DNA of 23,171 bases from JABWBD01 sp040768665 (GTDB taxonomy: Bacteria > Planctomycetota > Planctomycetia > Pirellulales > Thermoguttaceae): assembly GCA_040768665.1 (NCBI GenBank), contig JAXGMN010000099.1, forward strand, positions 1 to 23,171, read 5' to 3'. Position numbers and translations under genes: made by a program. Below the pieces are notes generated by a model. That model was not told the DNA's origin. It searched no databases and saw only the letters and a program-made list of their open reading frames with translations. The stretch's first letter is position 1, and each line of letters starts with the position of its first letter. This document shows, piece after piece, positions 15,701-23,121 of the stretch.

Positions 15701-18700
15701 CGCCAAGGGGCACGAGATCGAGGGCGGCTACGTTTTCACGATCATCGGCGAAGGCTTCGACAGCGCCGACTTCCGCTTCAACCAGATCGAGCTCATCCCG
15801 GACAAGGCCGACTACCGGCCCGGCGATACCGTCAAGCTTATGGTCAACGCCGACCGCGAAGGCGGCACGGTGTTGCTGTTCGTGCGGCCGACCAACGGCG
15901 TCTACCTCCCGCCCAAGGTGATCCGACTCGAGGGCAAGAGCACCGTTGAAGAGATCGGCGTGGTCCAGAAAGACATGCCGAACTTTTTCGTCGAGGCCGT
16001 GACCATCTCCGATGGCCGGGTGTTCGACGCCGTTCGGGAAATCGTCGTCCCGCCGGAAAAGCGGGTCCTCTCCGTCGAGGTGCTTCCTTCCAGCGAGTCG
16101 TACCGGCCCGGCGAAAAGGCCAAGGTGAAGATCAAGCTCGCCGACTTCCACGGCGAACCGTTCGTCGGCTCCACGGTCGTGGCGATCTACGACAAGTCGG
16201 TCGAGTACATCTCCGGCGGCTCGAACGTGCCGGAGATCAAGGAGTTCTTCTGGAAGTGGCGGCGGCATCACAACCCGCGCACGGAGACGAACCTCCAGCG
16301 GTACTTCCATAACCTCGTCCGTTCGAACGAGCAGGCGATGGCCGACATCGGCGTGTTCGGTGCGACGGGAGTCGATGATCTGAATGCCGTCGACGGCCGA
16401 TTGGGGCTCGCGATGGGCGGCAGGGGCGGTATGGCCCTCGGGAGAGCCGTGCAGAAAAGCAGCCAGTTTGCTGCGCCACGCATGATGAGAGCCGGTGCCA
16501 TGCCTATGGCGGTCGCCGAATCCGCCGCACCCGCCGACGCTGCAATGTCCATGGAAGGCATGGCCCCCGCCTCAGCTCCGGCCCCAGCCGCCGATGCCGG
16601 CGGAGGCGCGGAGCTCGTCCAACCCACCGTCCGCACCAAATTCGCCGACACGGCCCTCTGGGTCGCCGCACTCACGACCGCCGCCGACGGCACCGCCGAC
16701 GTCGAGCTCGACATGCCCGAAAACCTCACTACCTGGCGTGTGAAGGTCTGGGGCATGGGCCACGGCACGAAGGTCGGCGAGGGCTTCACCGACGTCGTCA
16801 CCCGCAAGGACCTCATCCTCCGGATGCAGGCTCCGCGATTCTTCGTTCAGAACGACGAGGTCGTCCTCTCCGCCAACGTTCACAACTACCTGAAATCGGA
16901 CAAATCCGTCCGCGTCGCCCTCGAACTCGACGGCGACGTCCTCGAGCCGACCGACGAGCTGGTCCGCCAGGTTCAGATCGTTGCGGACGGCGAGGCCCGC
17001 ATCGACTGGCGCGTCAAGGTGCTCGACGAGGGCGAGGCCGTGGTCCGGATGAAGGCGCTGACCGACGAAGAATCGGATGCCATGGAGATGCGGTTCCCGT
17101 CCTACGTCCACGGCATGCTCAAGATGGAGGCATTCTCCGGGGCGATCCGGCCGGAAGAATCCTCCGGCAAGATCACCCTCCGCGTGCCCGCCGAGCGCCG
17201 GCCCGAGCAGTCCCGCCTCGAGGTTCGCTACTCACCCACGCTGGCCGGCGCCATGGTCGACGCGCTGCCCTACCTCGTCGAATATCCCTACGGGTGCACC
17301 GAGCAGACGCTCAACCGCTTCCTCCCCACGGTGATCACGCAGAAGATCCTCATGGAGATGGGCCTCGACCTGGACGAGATCCAGAAGAAACGCACGAATC
17401 TCAACGCCCAGGAACTCGGCGACGCCGGCGAGCGAGCCAAACAGTGGAAGCGCTACGACCGCAATCCCGTCTTCGACCGGGCCGAGGTCGAGCGGATGGT
17501 CAAGGAGGGCGTCAAGGCCCTGACCGAGATGCAGCTCTCCGATGGCGGCTGGGGCTGGTTCTCCGGCTACGGCGAACACTCCACGCCGCACACGACCGCG
17601 CTGGTCGTCCATGGCCTGCAGATCGCCCTGCAGAACGACGTGGCGCTCGTCCCCGGCATGCTCGATCGCGGCGTCGCCTGGCTGAAGGATTACCAGGCCC
17701 GCCAGGTACAACGTCTCGAAAACGCCCGGCACGACCCGAAGAAAGAGCCCTGGAAATCGGCGGCCGACAACATCGACGCCTTCGTCTACATGGTGCTAGT
17801 CGACGCGGGCGAGAAGAGCCCCGCCATGCAGGAATTCCTCTATCGCGACCGCACGAAGCTCTCCGTCTATGCCCTGGCCATGTTCGGCGTGGCCCTCGAA
17901 AAGCAGAACGAGCGGGAGAAGCTGGCAATGGTCGTCCGCAACATCGGCCAGTATGTCGAGCAGGACGACGAAAACCAGACCGCCTGGCTCAAGCTGCCGG
18001 AGAGCTCCTGGTGGTACTGGTACGGCAGCGAGTACGAGGCCCATGCCTACTACCTTAAGCTCCTGGCCCGCACCGAGCCGGAGGGCGAGTTGGCCCGTCG
18101 CCTCGTGAAATACCTGCTCAACAACCGCAAGCACGCCACCTACTGGAACTCCACGCGCGACACCGCCCTGGTGATCGAGGCCATGGCGGACTTCCTGCGC
18201 GCCAGCGGCGAGGCGAAACCCGAGATGACCGTCGAGGTCTGGTTCGACGGCAAGCTCCAGAAGGCCGTGGAGATCACCCCCGAAACCCTCTTTACCTTCG
18301 ACAATGCCTTCGTCCTCGAAGGCCCCGCCGTACCTAACGGTGAACACCAGGTCGAGTTGAAGAAGAAGGGTCGCGGGCCGCTTTATTTTAATGCCTATCT
18401 CACCAATTTCACGCTCGAGGACCCCATCAGCGCCGCCGGGCTGGAGATCAAGGTCCGGCGCAAGTACTACCGTCTCAAGGCGGTCGACAAATCGATCAAG
18501 GTCGCCGGCTCGCGCGGCCAGGCCGTCGACCAGCGGGTCGAGAAGTACGAGCGCGAAGAGCTCGAGAACCTGGCAACCCTAACCAGCGGAGACCTCGTGG
18601 AGATCGAGTTGGAAATCGACAGCAAGAACGATTACGAGTATCTTGTTTTCGAGGACATGAAGCCCGCCGGTTTCGAGCCGGTCGACCTCCGCAGCGGCTA

Positions 18701-18914
18701 CACCGGCAATGCGATGGGCGCCTATGTCGAGTTCCGCGACAACCGCATGGTCTTCTTCACCCGCACCCTGGCCCGCGGCAAGCACAGCGTTGCCTACCGG
18801 ATGCGGGCGGAGATCCCGGGAAAGTTCAGCGCCTTGCCCACCCGCGGCGAAGCGATGTACGCCCCCGAGCTGAAAGCCAACTCAGACGAAATCAAGCTCC
18901 GCGTAACCGACTGA
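12759..18914 (+). CDS. secreted alpha-2-macroglobulin family protein with thioester motif
   Basis: This 2051-residue protein starts with a signal peptide (LLLPLGILLGVLTMGNA, probable cleavage near residue 27). There is no lipobox Cys, unlike many bacterial relatives that are lipoproteins. A helical TPR-like region follows to about residue 420. Macroglobulin domains come next, including MG2-type RPVYRPDQTVQYKFWVRH (about 640) and KPEYEVTVDAP (about 732). The bait-region domain runs from about 1000, with YRPGDTVKLMV and SYRPGEKAKVKIKL. An Ala/Met/Gly/Pro-rich linker spans about 1217-1285. The A2M domain contains TALWVAALTTAADG and NLTTWRVKVWG (about 1300). The thioester domain contains YPYGCTEQTLNRF, with C1513 and Q1516 as the CxEQ pair, and SDGGWGWFSG. 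The C-terminal receptor-like domain contains EDMKPAGFEP. The family traps proteases after bait cleavage. No pbpC, the usual enterobacterial partner, is adjacent. An aromatic-rich insert lies at residues 784-824. Confidence 0.92.
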   Translation: MSRARTFALLLPLGILLGVLTMGNAVEPRPAPPDRQRVQKMFSDGNYNEAYQGFRKLALDPDDDPRQVGDDLRMAVNCLQKLNRVDEADELIEAVIDTHARNWRLLWAAARQYMELPHHGFLIAGKFHRGDHRGGGQVVNAAQRDRVRALQLMTQALPPAKQEPNHAEVGQFLMSLAEILLNNRGFDEAWRLQYLTDLGELPDYEEGWGYGRENPAAPVDAEGKPVFHHVPKSFEAAETDGERWRWALEQAAEFNPQLADQVTMHRAQFLWHQFGVQTVAYFGWNFGRMATDDSKEDESGTYALHTLGENETIARLATGIKRFELPDEFNFIKLYQQVADKPQSGQHRHALEQLAQIFENRRQYPKAADSWRRVIEVSPQEHYRQRLEQIIGNWGRFEPAMSQAAGDKAAIEYRFRNGKSVQFTAHELKIDELLDDVKAYIKSRPQQLDWQKLNLENIGYRIVEEDQQKYVGREVASWTRELEPREKHFDDRVTVETPLQKAGAYLLTARMADGNTSRIIVWLNDTAIAKKPLDEKTWYFVADAESGKPIGKANVEFFGWRQEHRRGRQYELFIENFAEFTDADGQVILDPRRHPNNYQWLIIARTPQGRLAYLGFTHVWYGRHYDADYNAVKVYTITDRPVYRPDQTVQYKFWVRHAQYDQPDVSQFAGHTFTVELHNPKNERIVQQQVKADEYGGIAGEYKLPADATLGVYRLAIAGRGGGSFRVEEYKKPEYEVTVDAPAEPVMLGEKIEATIKANYYFGSPVTRAKVKYKVERTGYTERWYPIGPWDWFYGRGYWWFASDYDWYPGWDRWGCARPEPFWWPRQPHPPELVAEQEVEIGEDGTVKVEIDTAVAKAIHPDQDHRYTITAEVVDQSRRTIVGSGTVLVARKPFKVTAWVDRGYYRTGDVIHAHFAAQTLDGKPVEGSGTVKLLSVGYQDGKPVETPVHTAELPTGDDGRSDIKLRAVSPGQYRLSYIVTDAKGHEIEGGYVFTIIGEGFDSADFRFNQIELIPDKADYRPGDTVKLMVNADREGGTVLLFVRPTNGVYLPPKVIRLEGKSTVEEIGVVQKDMPNFFVEAVTISDGRVFDAVREIVVPPEKRVLSVEVLPSSESYRPGEKAKVKIKLADFHGEPFVGSTVVAIYDKSVEYISGGSNVPEIKEFFWKWRRHHNPRTETNLQRYFHNLVRSNEQAMADIGVFGATGVDDLNAVDGRLGLAMGGRGGMALGRAVQKSSQFAAPRMMRAGAMPMAVAESAAPADAAMSMEGMAPASAPAPAADAGGGAELVQPTVRTKFADTALWVAALTTAADGTADVELDMPENLTTWRVKVWGMGHGTKVGEGFTDVVTRKDLILRMQAPRFFVQNDEVVLSANVHNYLKSDKSVRVALELDGDVLEPTDELVRQVQIVADGEARIDWRVKVLDEGEAVVRMKALTDEESDAMEMRFPSYVHGMLKMEAFSGAIRPEESSGKITLRVPAERRPEQSRLEVRYSPTLAGAMVDALPYLVEYPYGCTEQTLNRFLPTVITQKILMEMGLDLDEIQKKRTNLNAQELGDAGERAKQWKRYDRNPVFDRAEVERMVKEGVKALTEMQLSDGGWGWFSGYGEHSTPHTTALVVHGLQIALQNDVALVPGMLDRGVAWLKDYQARQVQRLENARHDPKKEPWKSAADNIDAFVYMVLVDAGEKSPAMQEFLYRDRTKLSVYALAMFGVALEKQNEREKLAMVVRNIGQYVEQDDENQTAWLKLPESSWWYWYGSEYEAHAYYLKLLARTEPEGELARRLVKYLLNNRKHATYWNSTRDTALVIEAMADFLRASGEAKPEMTVEVWFDGKLQKAVEITPETLFTFDNAFVLEGPAVPNGEHQVELKKKGRGPLYFNAYLTNFTLEDPISAAGLEIKVRRKYYRLKAVDKSIKVAGSRGQAVDQRVEKYEREELENLATLTSGDLVEIELEIDSKNDYEYLVFEDMKPAGFEPVDLRSGYTGNAMGAYVEFRDNRMVFFTRTLARGKHSVAYRMRAEIPGKFSALPTRGEAMYAPELKANSDEIKLRVTD

Positions 18915-18918
18915 GAAC

Positions 18919-19008
18919 CTGTCCCAAAACCTCCCGAGAAGAAGGGGACAGGCACATTTTGCTCCGAAGACTCCGCAAAATGAACCAGTCCCCGACGGTT
19001 TGGGACAG
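18919..19008. repeat. REPIN-like palindrome, copy 2
   Basis: It begins four bases after the macroglobulin stop codon. The outer arms CTGTCCCAAAACC (18919-18931) and GGTTTGGGACAG (18997-19008) pair with one bulged base; the inner arms again carry GGGGACAGGCACATTTTGC. Compared with 8640-8728 there are about five differences over the shared 86 bases, and the loop TCCGAAGACTCC is identical. At this position it could also serve as a transcript-end hairpin for the macroglobulin gene. Confidence 0.75.
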
Positions 19009-19047
19009 TCTCTGACCGGTCCGGTGTGGTGGAGAAACGGCGGCAAA

Positions 19048-20079
19048 TCAGAAGTCGCCCACCGGGTTTCCGTCCTGCATCGATATGAGTCGCTCCCACG
19101 TTGTATCGACGTCGCACAAGGTGGCATCATCGGCACAGGTGGTTCCATCCGCGCCGGCGTCGAACTGGATCGTCTCGCTGATGAACCGCACGCTGCCATC
19201 CGCCAGCGCGAATTGGGCGCCGCCCGGGTGCTCGCTGGAGAATCCCTGCTGCTTGCGGTTGGCGGTGTCAGCGCTGAGATTCAGGTTGATTTTCGGGCAT
19301 CCGCAGGCAACCTGGTCCGCCCTCGTACCTTCGGCATTCGCGCGTCGCACACCAAAGACGTTGGCTGCGCCAACGGTATAAAGTGTCCCGTCGTCCAATT
19401 TGACGCGCCATCGCCGCTCCCCCAGCGCAATGACGTTACTGGTGCCATCGGTGACGTCGCGAATCTTCGTATCGGAATTCTGGGTGAAAATGCCGACCGC
19501 CGCTGTTGCGAGTTGTCCGGAACCGCAGGTCAAATTGGCATTGTTCCCCGAGTTTCTCCAGCTATCCGTGGCAGCGACGTAGTTGGAGGTAGCCGGGCGG
19601 CCGGTGTTCCCACCAGCGGACCATGGAAACCGGTCGCGGCTCGTATTGGCATTGGGGCCGACGTCCGAGGGGCAACGGAATACAGCAATCGGTTCGCTCA
19701 GAACGCCCAAGGAGGTTCCGCTGAGAAGAGTCGTTGCGAGCACTTCGAGTTGGTTGGGGCCCGGCTTGATCCGATCGTGCAGCGCCTGCTGTTCGACGAA
19801 GGGAAGGATTAGTGCTGTCCACCCCCACTGATTGAGGTCGTTTCCGTTTGTGTTGTTCGGGCTCTTCATAAAGCCGGAGGGGAAAGACCTGAACGTGTCG
19901 TGGTAGTTGTGCGTTGCCAACGCCAACTGCTTCAGGTTGTTCGTGCACTGCGACCTTCGGGCCGCTTCTCGGGCGGCCTGCACCGCTGGCAACAGCAGAG
20001 CGATCAAGATTCCGATGATCGCAATCACCACCAGTAGCTCGACCAGGGTGAAACCAGATCGACGTTGAGAGAACGTCAT
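19048..20079 (-). CDS. DUF1559 prepilin-like protein, paralogue 1
   Basis: The product is 343 residues. The N-terminus has a type IV prepilin leader: a basic tip, then SGFTLVELLVVIAIIGIL with the peptidase site after G9 and Glu at position 5 of the mature chain (E14), then one hydrophobic helix ending in LLPAVQAAREAARRSQ. The DUF1559 (PF07596) body follows, ending with EHPGGAQFALADGSVRFI, the H-x9-DG motif. These proteins are strongly expanded in Planctomycetota and are thought to be envelope or pseudopilin-like proteins exported by a type II secretion/pilus system; their role is unknown. I place the start at 20079, because GGAGGT at 20087-20092 has a seven-base spacer to it, exactly as in the paralogue upstream. 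An in-frame ATG at 20094 would lie on the Shine-Dalgarno itself. Confidence 0.93.
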   Translation of the reverse strand: MTFSQRRSGFTLVELLVVIAIIGILIALLLPAVQAAREAARRSQCTNNLKQLALATHNYHDTFRSFPSGFMKSPNNTNGNDLNQWGWTALILPFVEQQALHDRIKPGPNQLEVLATTLLSGTSLGVLSEPIAVFRCPSDVGPNANTSRDRFPWSAGGNTGRPATSNYVAATDSWRNSGNNANLTCGSGQLATAAVGIFTQNSDTKIRDVTDGTSNVIALGERRWRVKLDDGTLYTVGAANVFGVRRANAEGTRADQVACGCPKINLNLSADTANRKQQGFSSEHPGGAQFALADGSVRFISETIQFDAGADGTTCADDATLCDVDTTWERLISMQDGNPVGDF

Positions 20080-20086
20080 CGCATCG

Positions 20087-20092
20087 ACCTCC
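20087..20092 (-). promoter_or_regulatory. Shine-Dalgarno deciding the start of DUF1559 paralogue 1
   Basis: GGAGGT followed by CGATGCG and the ATG at 20079. The paralogue has GGAGGT at 21771-21776 followed by CGGTGCA and its ATG, so spacer length is conserved. Confidence 0.7.
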
Positions 20093-20230
20093 ATAGAAAA
20101 GAGAAACTACATAAGAGGCATTCCCGCCTTCTCGGCAACCTCCCATTGAAAAGAAAATGGAACTACGACTGTGGACTGCACAGCCTGCCAGTCTGACAAG
20201 GGTATTTTGCAGGCGCACGCCCGCCGGCGG

Positions 20231-20259
20231 GAAAGACGCGAGCGGCCTCGCGATCTTTC
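20231..20259 (-). repeat. strong hairpin in the leader of DUF1559 paralogue 1
   Basis: GAAAGA-CGCGAG pairs with CTCGCG-ATCTTTC around CGGC, 12 pairs with one bulged base. On the transcript it sits about 150 bases before the start codon, next to a second palindrome, CCCGCCGGCGGG (20219-20230). It could be a leader regulatory or mRNA-stability element; no T run makes it a classic terminator. Confidence 0.5.
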
Positions 20260-20417
20260 AAGAACCTACCCCAACTCCCGCCGCAGACCGGTAATCACGA
20301 CCCCGCGAGGTTATTTCGTAGGCCCCCTTCGCCGAAGGAGCAAACATGGTATGCAACGAGCAACACGCGTTACCATGCTTAGCCTGAAAAACCCGCCTCT
20401 CGTGTTCTCTGCCGCCC

Positions 20418-20445
20418 ATTGTAATTACGGCGGCATTCGCGGCAA
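20418..20445 (-). promoter_or_regulatory. promoter-like motif for DUF1559 paralogue 1
   Basis: On the minus strand TTGCCG (20445-20440), a 16-base spacer and TACAAT (20423-20418) are followed by GGGCGGCAG. The other DUF1559 gene has the same TTGNNN-16-TACAAT-GNGCGGCAG arrangement, which makes a chance match less likely. It would give a leader of about 330 bases. Confidence 0.45.
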
Positions 20446-20622
20446 TACTGTATATTTGTTCAAAATGTACGGCCGCTCAGAAAAGCAGCACGGCTCAGGA
20501 ACGGGGGTTGACACCGCACCGCGATGGGCTTTTCGGCAATTTAGAGGGGCTCGCTTCACCGGGTTCGTCCCGGCGTCGAACCATGCCGCAGAGAAAGAAC
20601 CGGAAACACGGAGCGATCACCT

Positions 20623-20693
20623 CTGGCAGCCCGGCTTGCCGCGTCTTGGGGCTGGCGAAACGGCGATTCCACCAGGTCCACCCGGGCTGCCAG
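20623..20693. repeat. 12-bp inverted repeat after DUF1559 paralogue 2
   Basis: CTGGCAGCCCGG (20623-20634) and CCGGGCTGCCAG (20682-20693) are perfect complements separated by 47 bases. It lies 33 bases past the stop of the upstream gene on its strand. It could form a 3'-end structure, though without a T run. Confidence 0.55.
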
Positions 20694-20725
20694 TCGTTCA
20701 ACAGACGGCTCGAACCCTTAACGCT

Positions 20726-21763
20726 TTAGAACTCGCCCAAGGTCTCACCGTCCTGCATTCCGAGCAGCCGTTCCCACGTGGTGTCGACGTCGCAGACGGT
20801 GGTGTCATCCTGATTGGCGCAGGTCGTGCCATCGCCAGCGGCATCGAACTGGATCGTTTCGCTGATGAACCGGACACTGCCGTCCGCCAACGCGAACTGG
20901 GCGCCGCCGGGATGTTGGCTGGAGAAGCCGTGTCTCGGCCAGTTGCTCGTGCCGGTGCCCGTCGCCGCAGCGCGGTTCACGTTGATCGATGGGCACCCGC
21001 CCGCAGCCACATCATGGCGGTCGCCCGATTGCCGGACTCCGAACATGGTAGCCGCGCCGACGGTGTAGATTGTCCCGTCATCCAGCTTGATCCGCCACCG
21101 CCGTTCCCCGAGAGCGATGACGTTGCTCGTACCGTCCGTGACGTCGCGGATTTTGGTGTCGGAATTCTGGCGGAAGATTCCCTGCGACATGATCCCGAAT
21201 TGGCCCTGGCTGCACGCCCACGGCACGGTCGTGTTGTCGTCGGTTCGCCAGGAATCGGTTGCGGCGACGTAGTTGGACGTGGCGATCTGGCCGCCACTCG
21301 CGCCACCGGTCGCAAACGGAAAGTTGTTTCGATTACTGTTGGCGACGGGGCCGACGTCGGATGGACATCGGAAAGCGGTAATCGGCTCGCTCAGCACACC
21401 GAGCAAATTGCCATTCTTCAGCGTAGTCGCCAGCGATTGCAGATGGTTCATCCCAGGCTTGATCTGATCGTGCAGCGGTTGCTGCTCGACGAATGGAAGG
21501 ATAAACGCCGACCACGCCCACATGTTGTAGTTGTTCACCGCCGGACTTCGGATCCAGCCCGAAGGAAAACAGCCGTACGTGTCGTGGTAGTTGTGCACCG
21601 CCAGCGCCAACTGCTTGAGGTTGTTGGTGCACTGCGACCTCCTGGCCGCTTCGCGAGCCGCCTGGACAGCGGGCAACAATAGCGCGATCAGGATTCCGAT
21701 GATCGCAATCACGACGAGCAATTCGACGAGGGTGAAACCGGTACGAGCGTAACGAGACTTCAT
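20726..21763 (-). CDS. DUF1559 prepilin-like protein, paralogue 2
   Basis: The product is 345 residues with the same plan as its neighbour: leader MKSRYARTGFTLVELLVV with the cleavage point after G9 and E14 as mature Glu5, one hydrophobic helix, the PF07596 body, and QHPGGAQFALADGSVRFI near the end. The first 60 residues and the segments KIRDVTDGTSNVIALGERRW and TTWERL...MQDG are almost identical to paralogue 1, while the middle is more variable. This points to a tandem duplication followed by divergence of the exposed body. GGAGGT at 21771-21776 with a seven-base spacer fixes the start. Each copy has its own promoter-like motif and a 646-base gap separates them, so they are probably transcribed separately. 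Confidence 0.93.
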   Translation of the reverse strand: MKSRYARTGFTLVELLVVIAIIGILIALLLPAVQAAREAARRSQCTNNLKQLALAVHNYHDTYGCFPSGWIRSPAVNNYNMWAWSAFILPFVEQQPLHDQIKPGMNHLQSLATTLKNGNLLGVLSEPITAFRCPSDVGPVANSNRNNFPFATGGASGGQIATSNYVAATDSWRTDDNTTVPWACSQGQFGIMSQGIFRQNSDTKIRDVTDGTSNVIALGERRWRIKLDDGTIYTVGAATMFGVRQSGDRHDVAAGGCPSINVNRAAATGTGTSNWPRHGFSSQHPGGAQFALADGSVRFISETIQFDAAGDGTTCANQDDTTVCDVDTTWERLLGMQDGETLGEF

Positions 21764-22318
21764 TGCACCGACCTCCTCAATACCTCGAGATTAGAAAAGA
21801 CCCATGCCTCCCCTCTCCTCACTACTGTATAGCCGAATGGAAGACCTATTCCCCGGGCTTGCCGCGCACAGCACGCGGCCATCCGGACAAACCGGAACGA
21901 TGGCAGCATCGCCTCCTTGGAGCCTCGAATCGACACGCTCCTTCATAAATCGCCTGCTGGCACAGCACAAAACGGACACACCGCTTTGCCTTGCTCCGAG
22001 AAGATTCCTCCCTCGATCCTGCCGCTCATTGTAATACCAGCGGACTAGAACACAATACGGATCATGCGTTCACATTAACCGCGGAATCCCTATCACTGAG
22101 CCCCACGACGACATTTTTGAAGGGCCGAATCCATGAGACCTTTCTGGCCGGACTTATGCCGCATAGGCTGCCCTTCGACGGCTGGACGGCTCACTCGCCC
22201 GCTGGATATACTGACACCATGAGCTACCAAGCTGCGCCGATGGACCTCACCGCGATGCACGGCCAGTCAAATCACTCCCTTTTTCAGTCTTGATGCACAC
22301 CCAAGTAGGAGCAGTTCG
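21764..22318. other. divergent gap between DUF1559 and DUF1080 genes
   Basis: About 555 bases without a recognisable gene. It holds the Shine-Dalgarno and promoter-like motif of DUF1559 paralogue 2 on the minus strand and the AGGAG (22307-22311) of the DUF1080 gene on the plus strand. I could not assign a convincing promoter to the DUF1080 gene. The short open frames here look random. Confidence 0.5.
22028..22055 (-). promoter_or_regulatory. promoter-like motif for DUF1559 paralogue 2
   Basis: On the minus strand TTGTGT (22055-22050), a 16-base spacer and TACAAT (22033-22028) are followed by GAGCGGCAG, matching the motif upstream of paralogue 1. The leader would be about 260 bases. Confidence 0.45.
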
Positions 22319-23041
22319 ATGGACCCCATCTTGAGGATTACAGCAACCGCCCTGGCCCTGGCCGCCATGCTGACGCCTTGTTTGGCCGCCGATGAAACCG
22401 GAGGCCGCTTCCAACCGATCTTCGACGGCAAATCGCTGGACGGCTGGGACGGCGACCCCGAACTCTGGCGAGTGGAGGACGGCACGATCGTCGGCCAGAC
22501 CACCGCCGAAAAGCCGCTGAAGCACAATTCTTTTCTGATCTGGAAAGGGGGCGAAGTCGAGGATTTCGAACTCCGCGTCGAATACCGCATCCACAGCGGC
22601 AACTCCGGCATCCAGTACCGAAGTTGGCAGGAACCCGACAGCGTCGGCAAGTGGGTTGTCGGCGGCTACCAGGCCGATATCGAGGCGGGTGCCAGGTACA
22701 CAGGCATCCTCTACGGCGAGCGGTTCCGTGGCATCCTTGCGCTTCGGGGCCAGAAGACCGTCGTCGGCCAAAACCATAAGCCGAAGGTCGTCGAGCAGTT
22801 TGCCGAGTCCGACAAGCTTCAAGATGCCATGAAGCCCGATGGCTGGAATGAGTATCGCATCGTAGCCAAGGGCTGCCACTTCATCCACGAGATCAACGGC
22901 CAGAAAATGGTCGAGGTCACCGATGACGACACCGAAAAACGCCGCCAGAGCGGGATTCTTGCCTTGCAGGTCCACCAGGGGCCGCCCATGAAGGTCCAGT
23001 TCCGCAATATCCGACTGAAACGATTGCCCGCAAAGGGTTAA
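22319..23041 (+). CDS. secreted DUF1080 (3-keto-disaccharide hydrolase type) protein
   Basis: The product is 240 residues. A signal peptide (ILRITATALALAAMLTPCLA) is probably cleaved after A23; LTPC is a poor lipobox, so a lipoprotein is less likely. The mature chain opens with FQPIFDGKSLDGWDGD, the DUF1080 (PF06439) entry motif. It continues with FELRVEYRIHSGNSGIQYRS, a segment typical of the concanavalin-like beta sandwich, and ends with a strand pattern, VQFRNIRLKRL. Family members hydrolyse 3-keto-glycosides or bind carbohydrate, and they are strongly expanded in Planctomycetota. Single-domain members like this one probably act in the periplasm on polysaccharide-derived sugars. AGGAG with a seven-base spacer supports the ATG at 22319. 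No sugar oxidoreductase is adjacent in the window. Confidence 0.92.
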   Translation: MDPILRITATALALAAMLTPCLAADETGGRFQPIFDGKSLDGWDGDPELWRVEDGTIVGQTTAEKPLKHNSFLIWKGGEVEDFELRVEYRIHSGNSGIQYRSWQEPDSVGKWVVGGYQADIEAGARYTGILYGERFRGILALRGQKTVVGQNHKPKVVEQFAESDKLQDAMKPDGWNEYRIVAKGCHFIHEINGQKMVEVTDDDTEKRRQSGILALQVHQGPPMKVQFRNIRLKRLPAKG

Positions 23042-23121
23042 GGCCTCGTGTAACCGTTCACGGGGCGGTCGGCGACTGGTCCATTGTTCGGCATGGTTCA
23101 ATTCTCGACATTGCCAGGCAA

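Larger units (their letters stand above)
20080..20725. other. 646-base gap between the two DUF1559 genes
   Basis: It carries a promoter-like motif (20418-20445, minus), a strong leader hairpin (20231-20259) and a 12-bp inverted repeat near the 3' end of the upstream paralogue (20623-20693). Open frames here lack recognisable protein features. The sequence therefore looks like a 3' end, a promoter and a long 5' leader of about 330 bases. Confidence 0.5.

Noticed and set aside
12807..16310. Two long minus-strand open frames (about 577 and 583 codons) opposite the macroglobulin gene
   Set aside because: They lie fully inside a strongly supported gene, have repetitive Asp/Val/Gly/Leu composition typical of GC-rich antisense frames, and show no motif.
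20171..21682. 503-codon plus-strand open frame over DUF1559 paralogue 2 and its downstream gap
   Set aside because: It is antisense to a clear DUF1559 gene and to noncoding DNA, with no recognisable domain.
22247..23101. 284-codon minus-strand frame opposite the DUF1080 gene
   Set aside because: It is antisense to a DUF1080 gene with signal peptide and Shine-Dalgarno; no family features.
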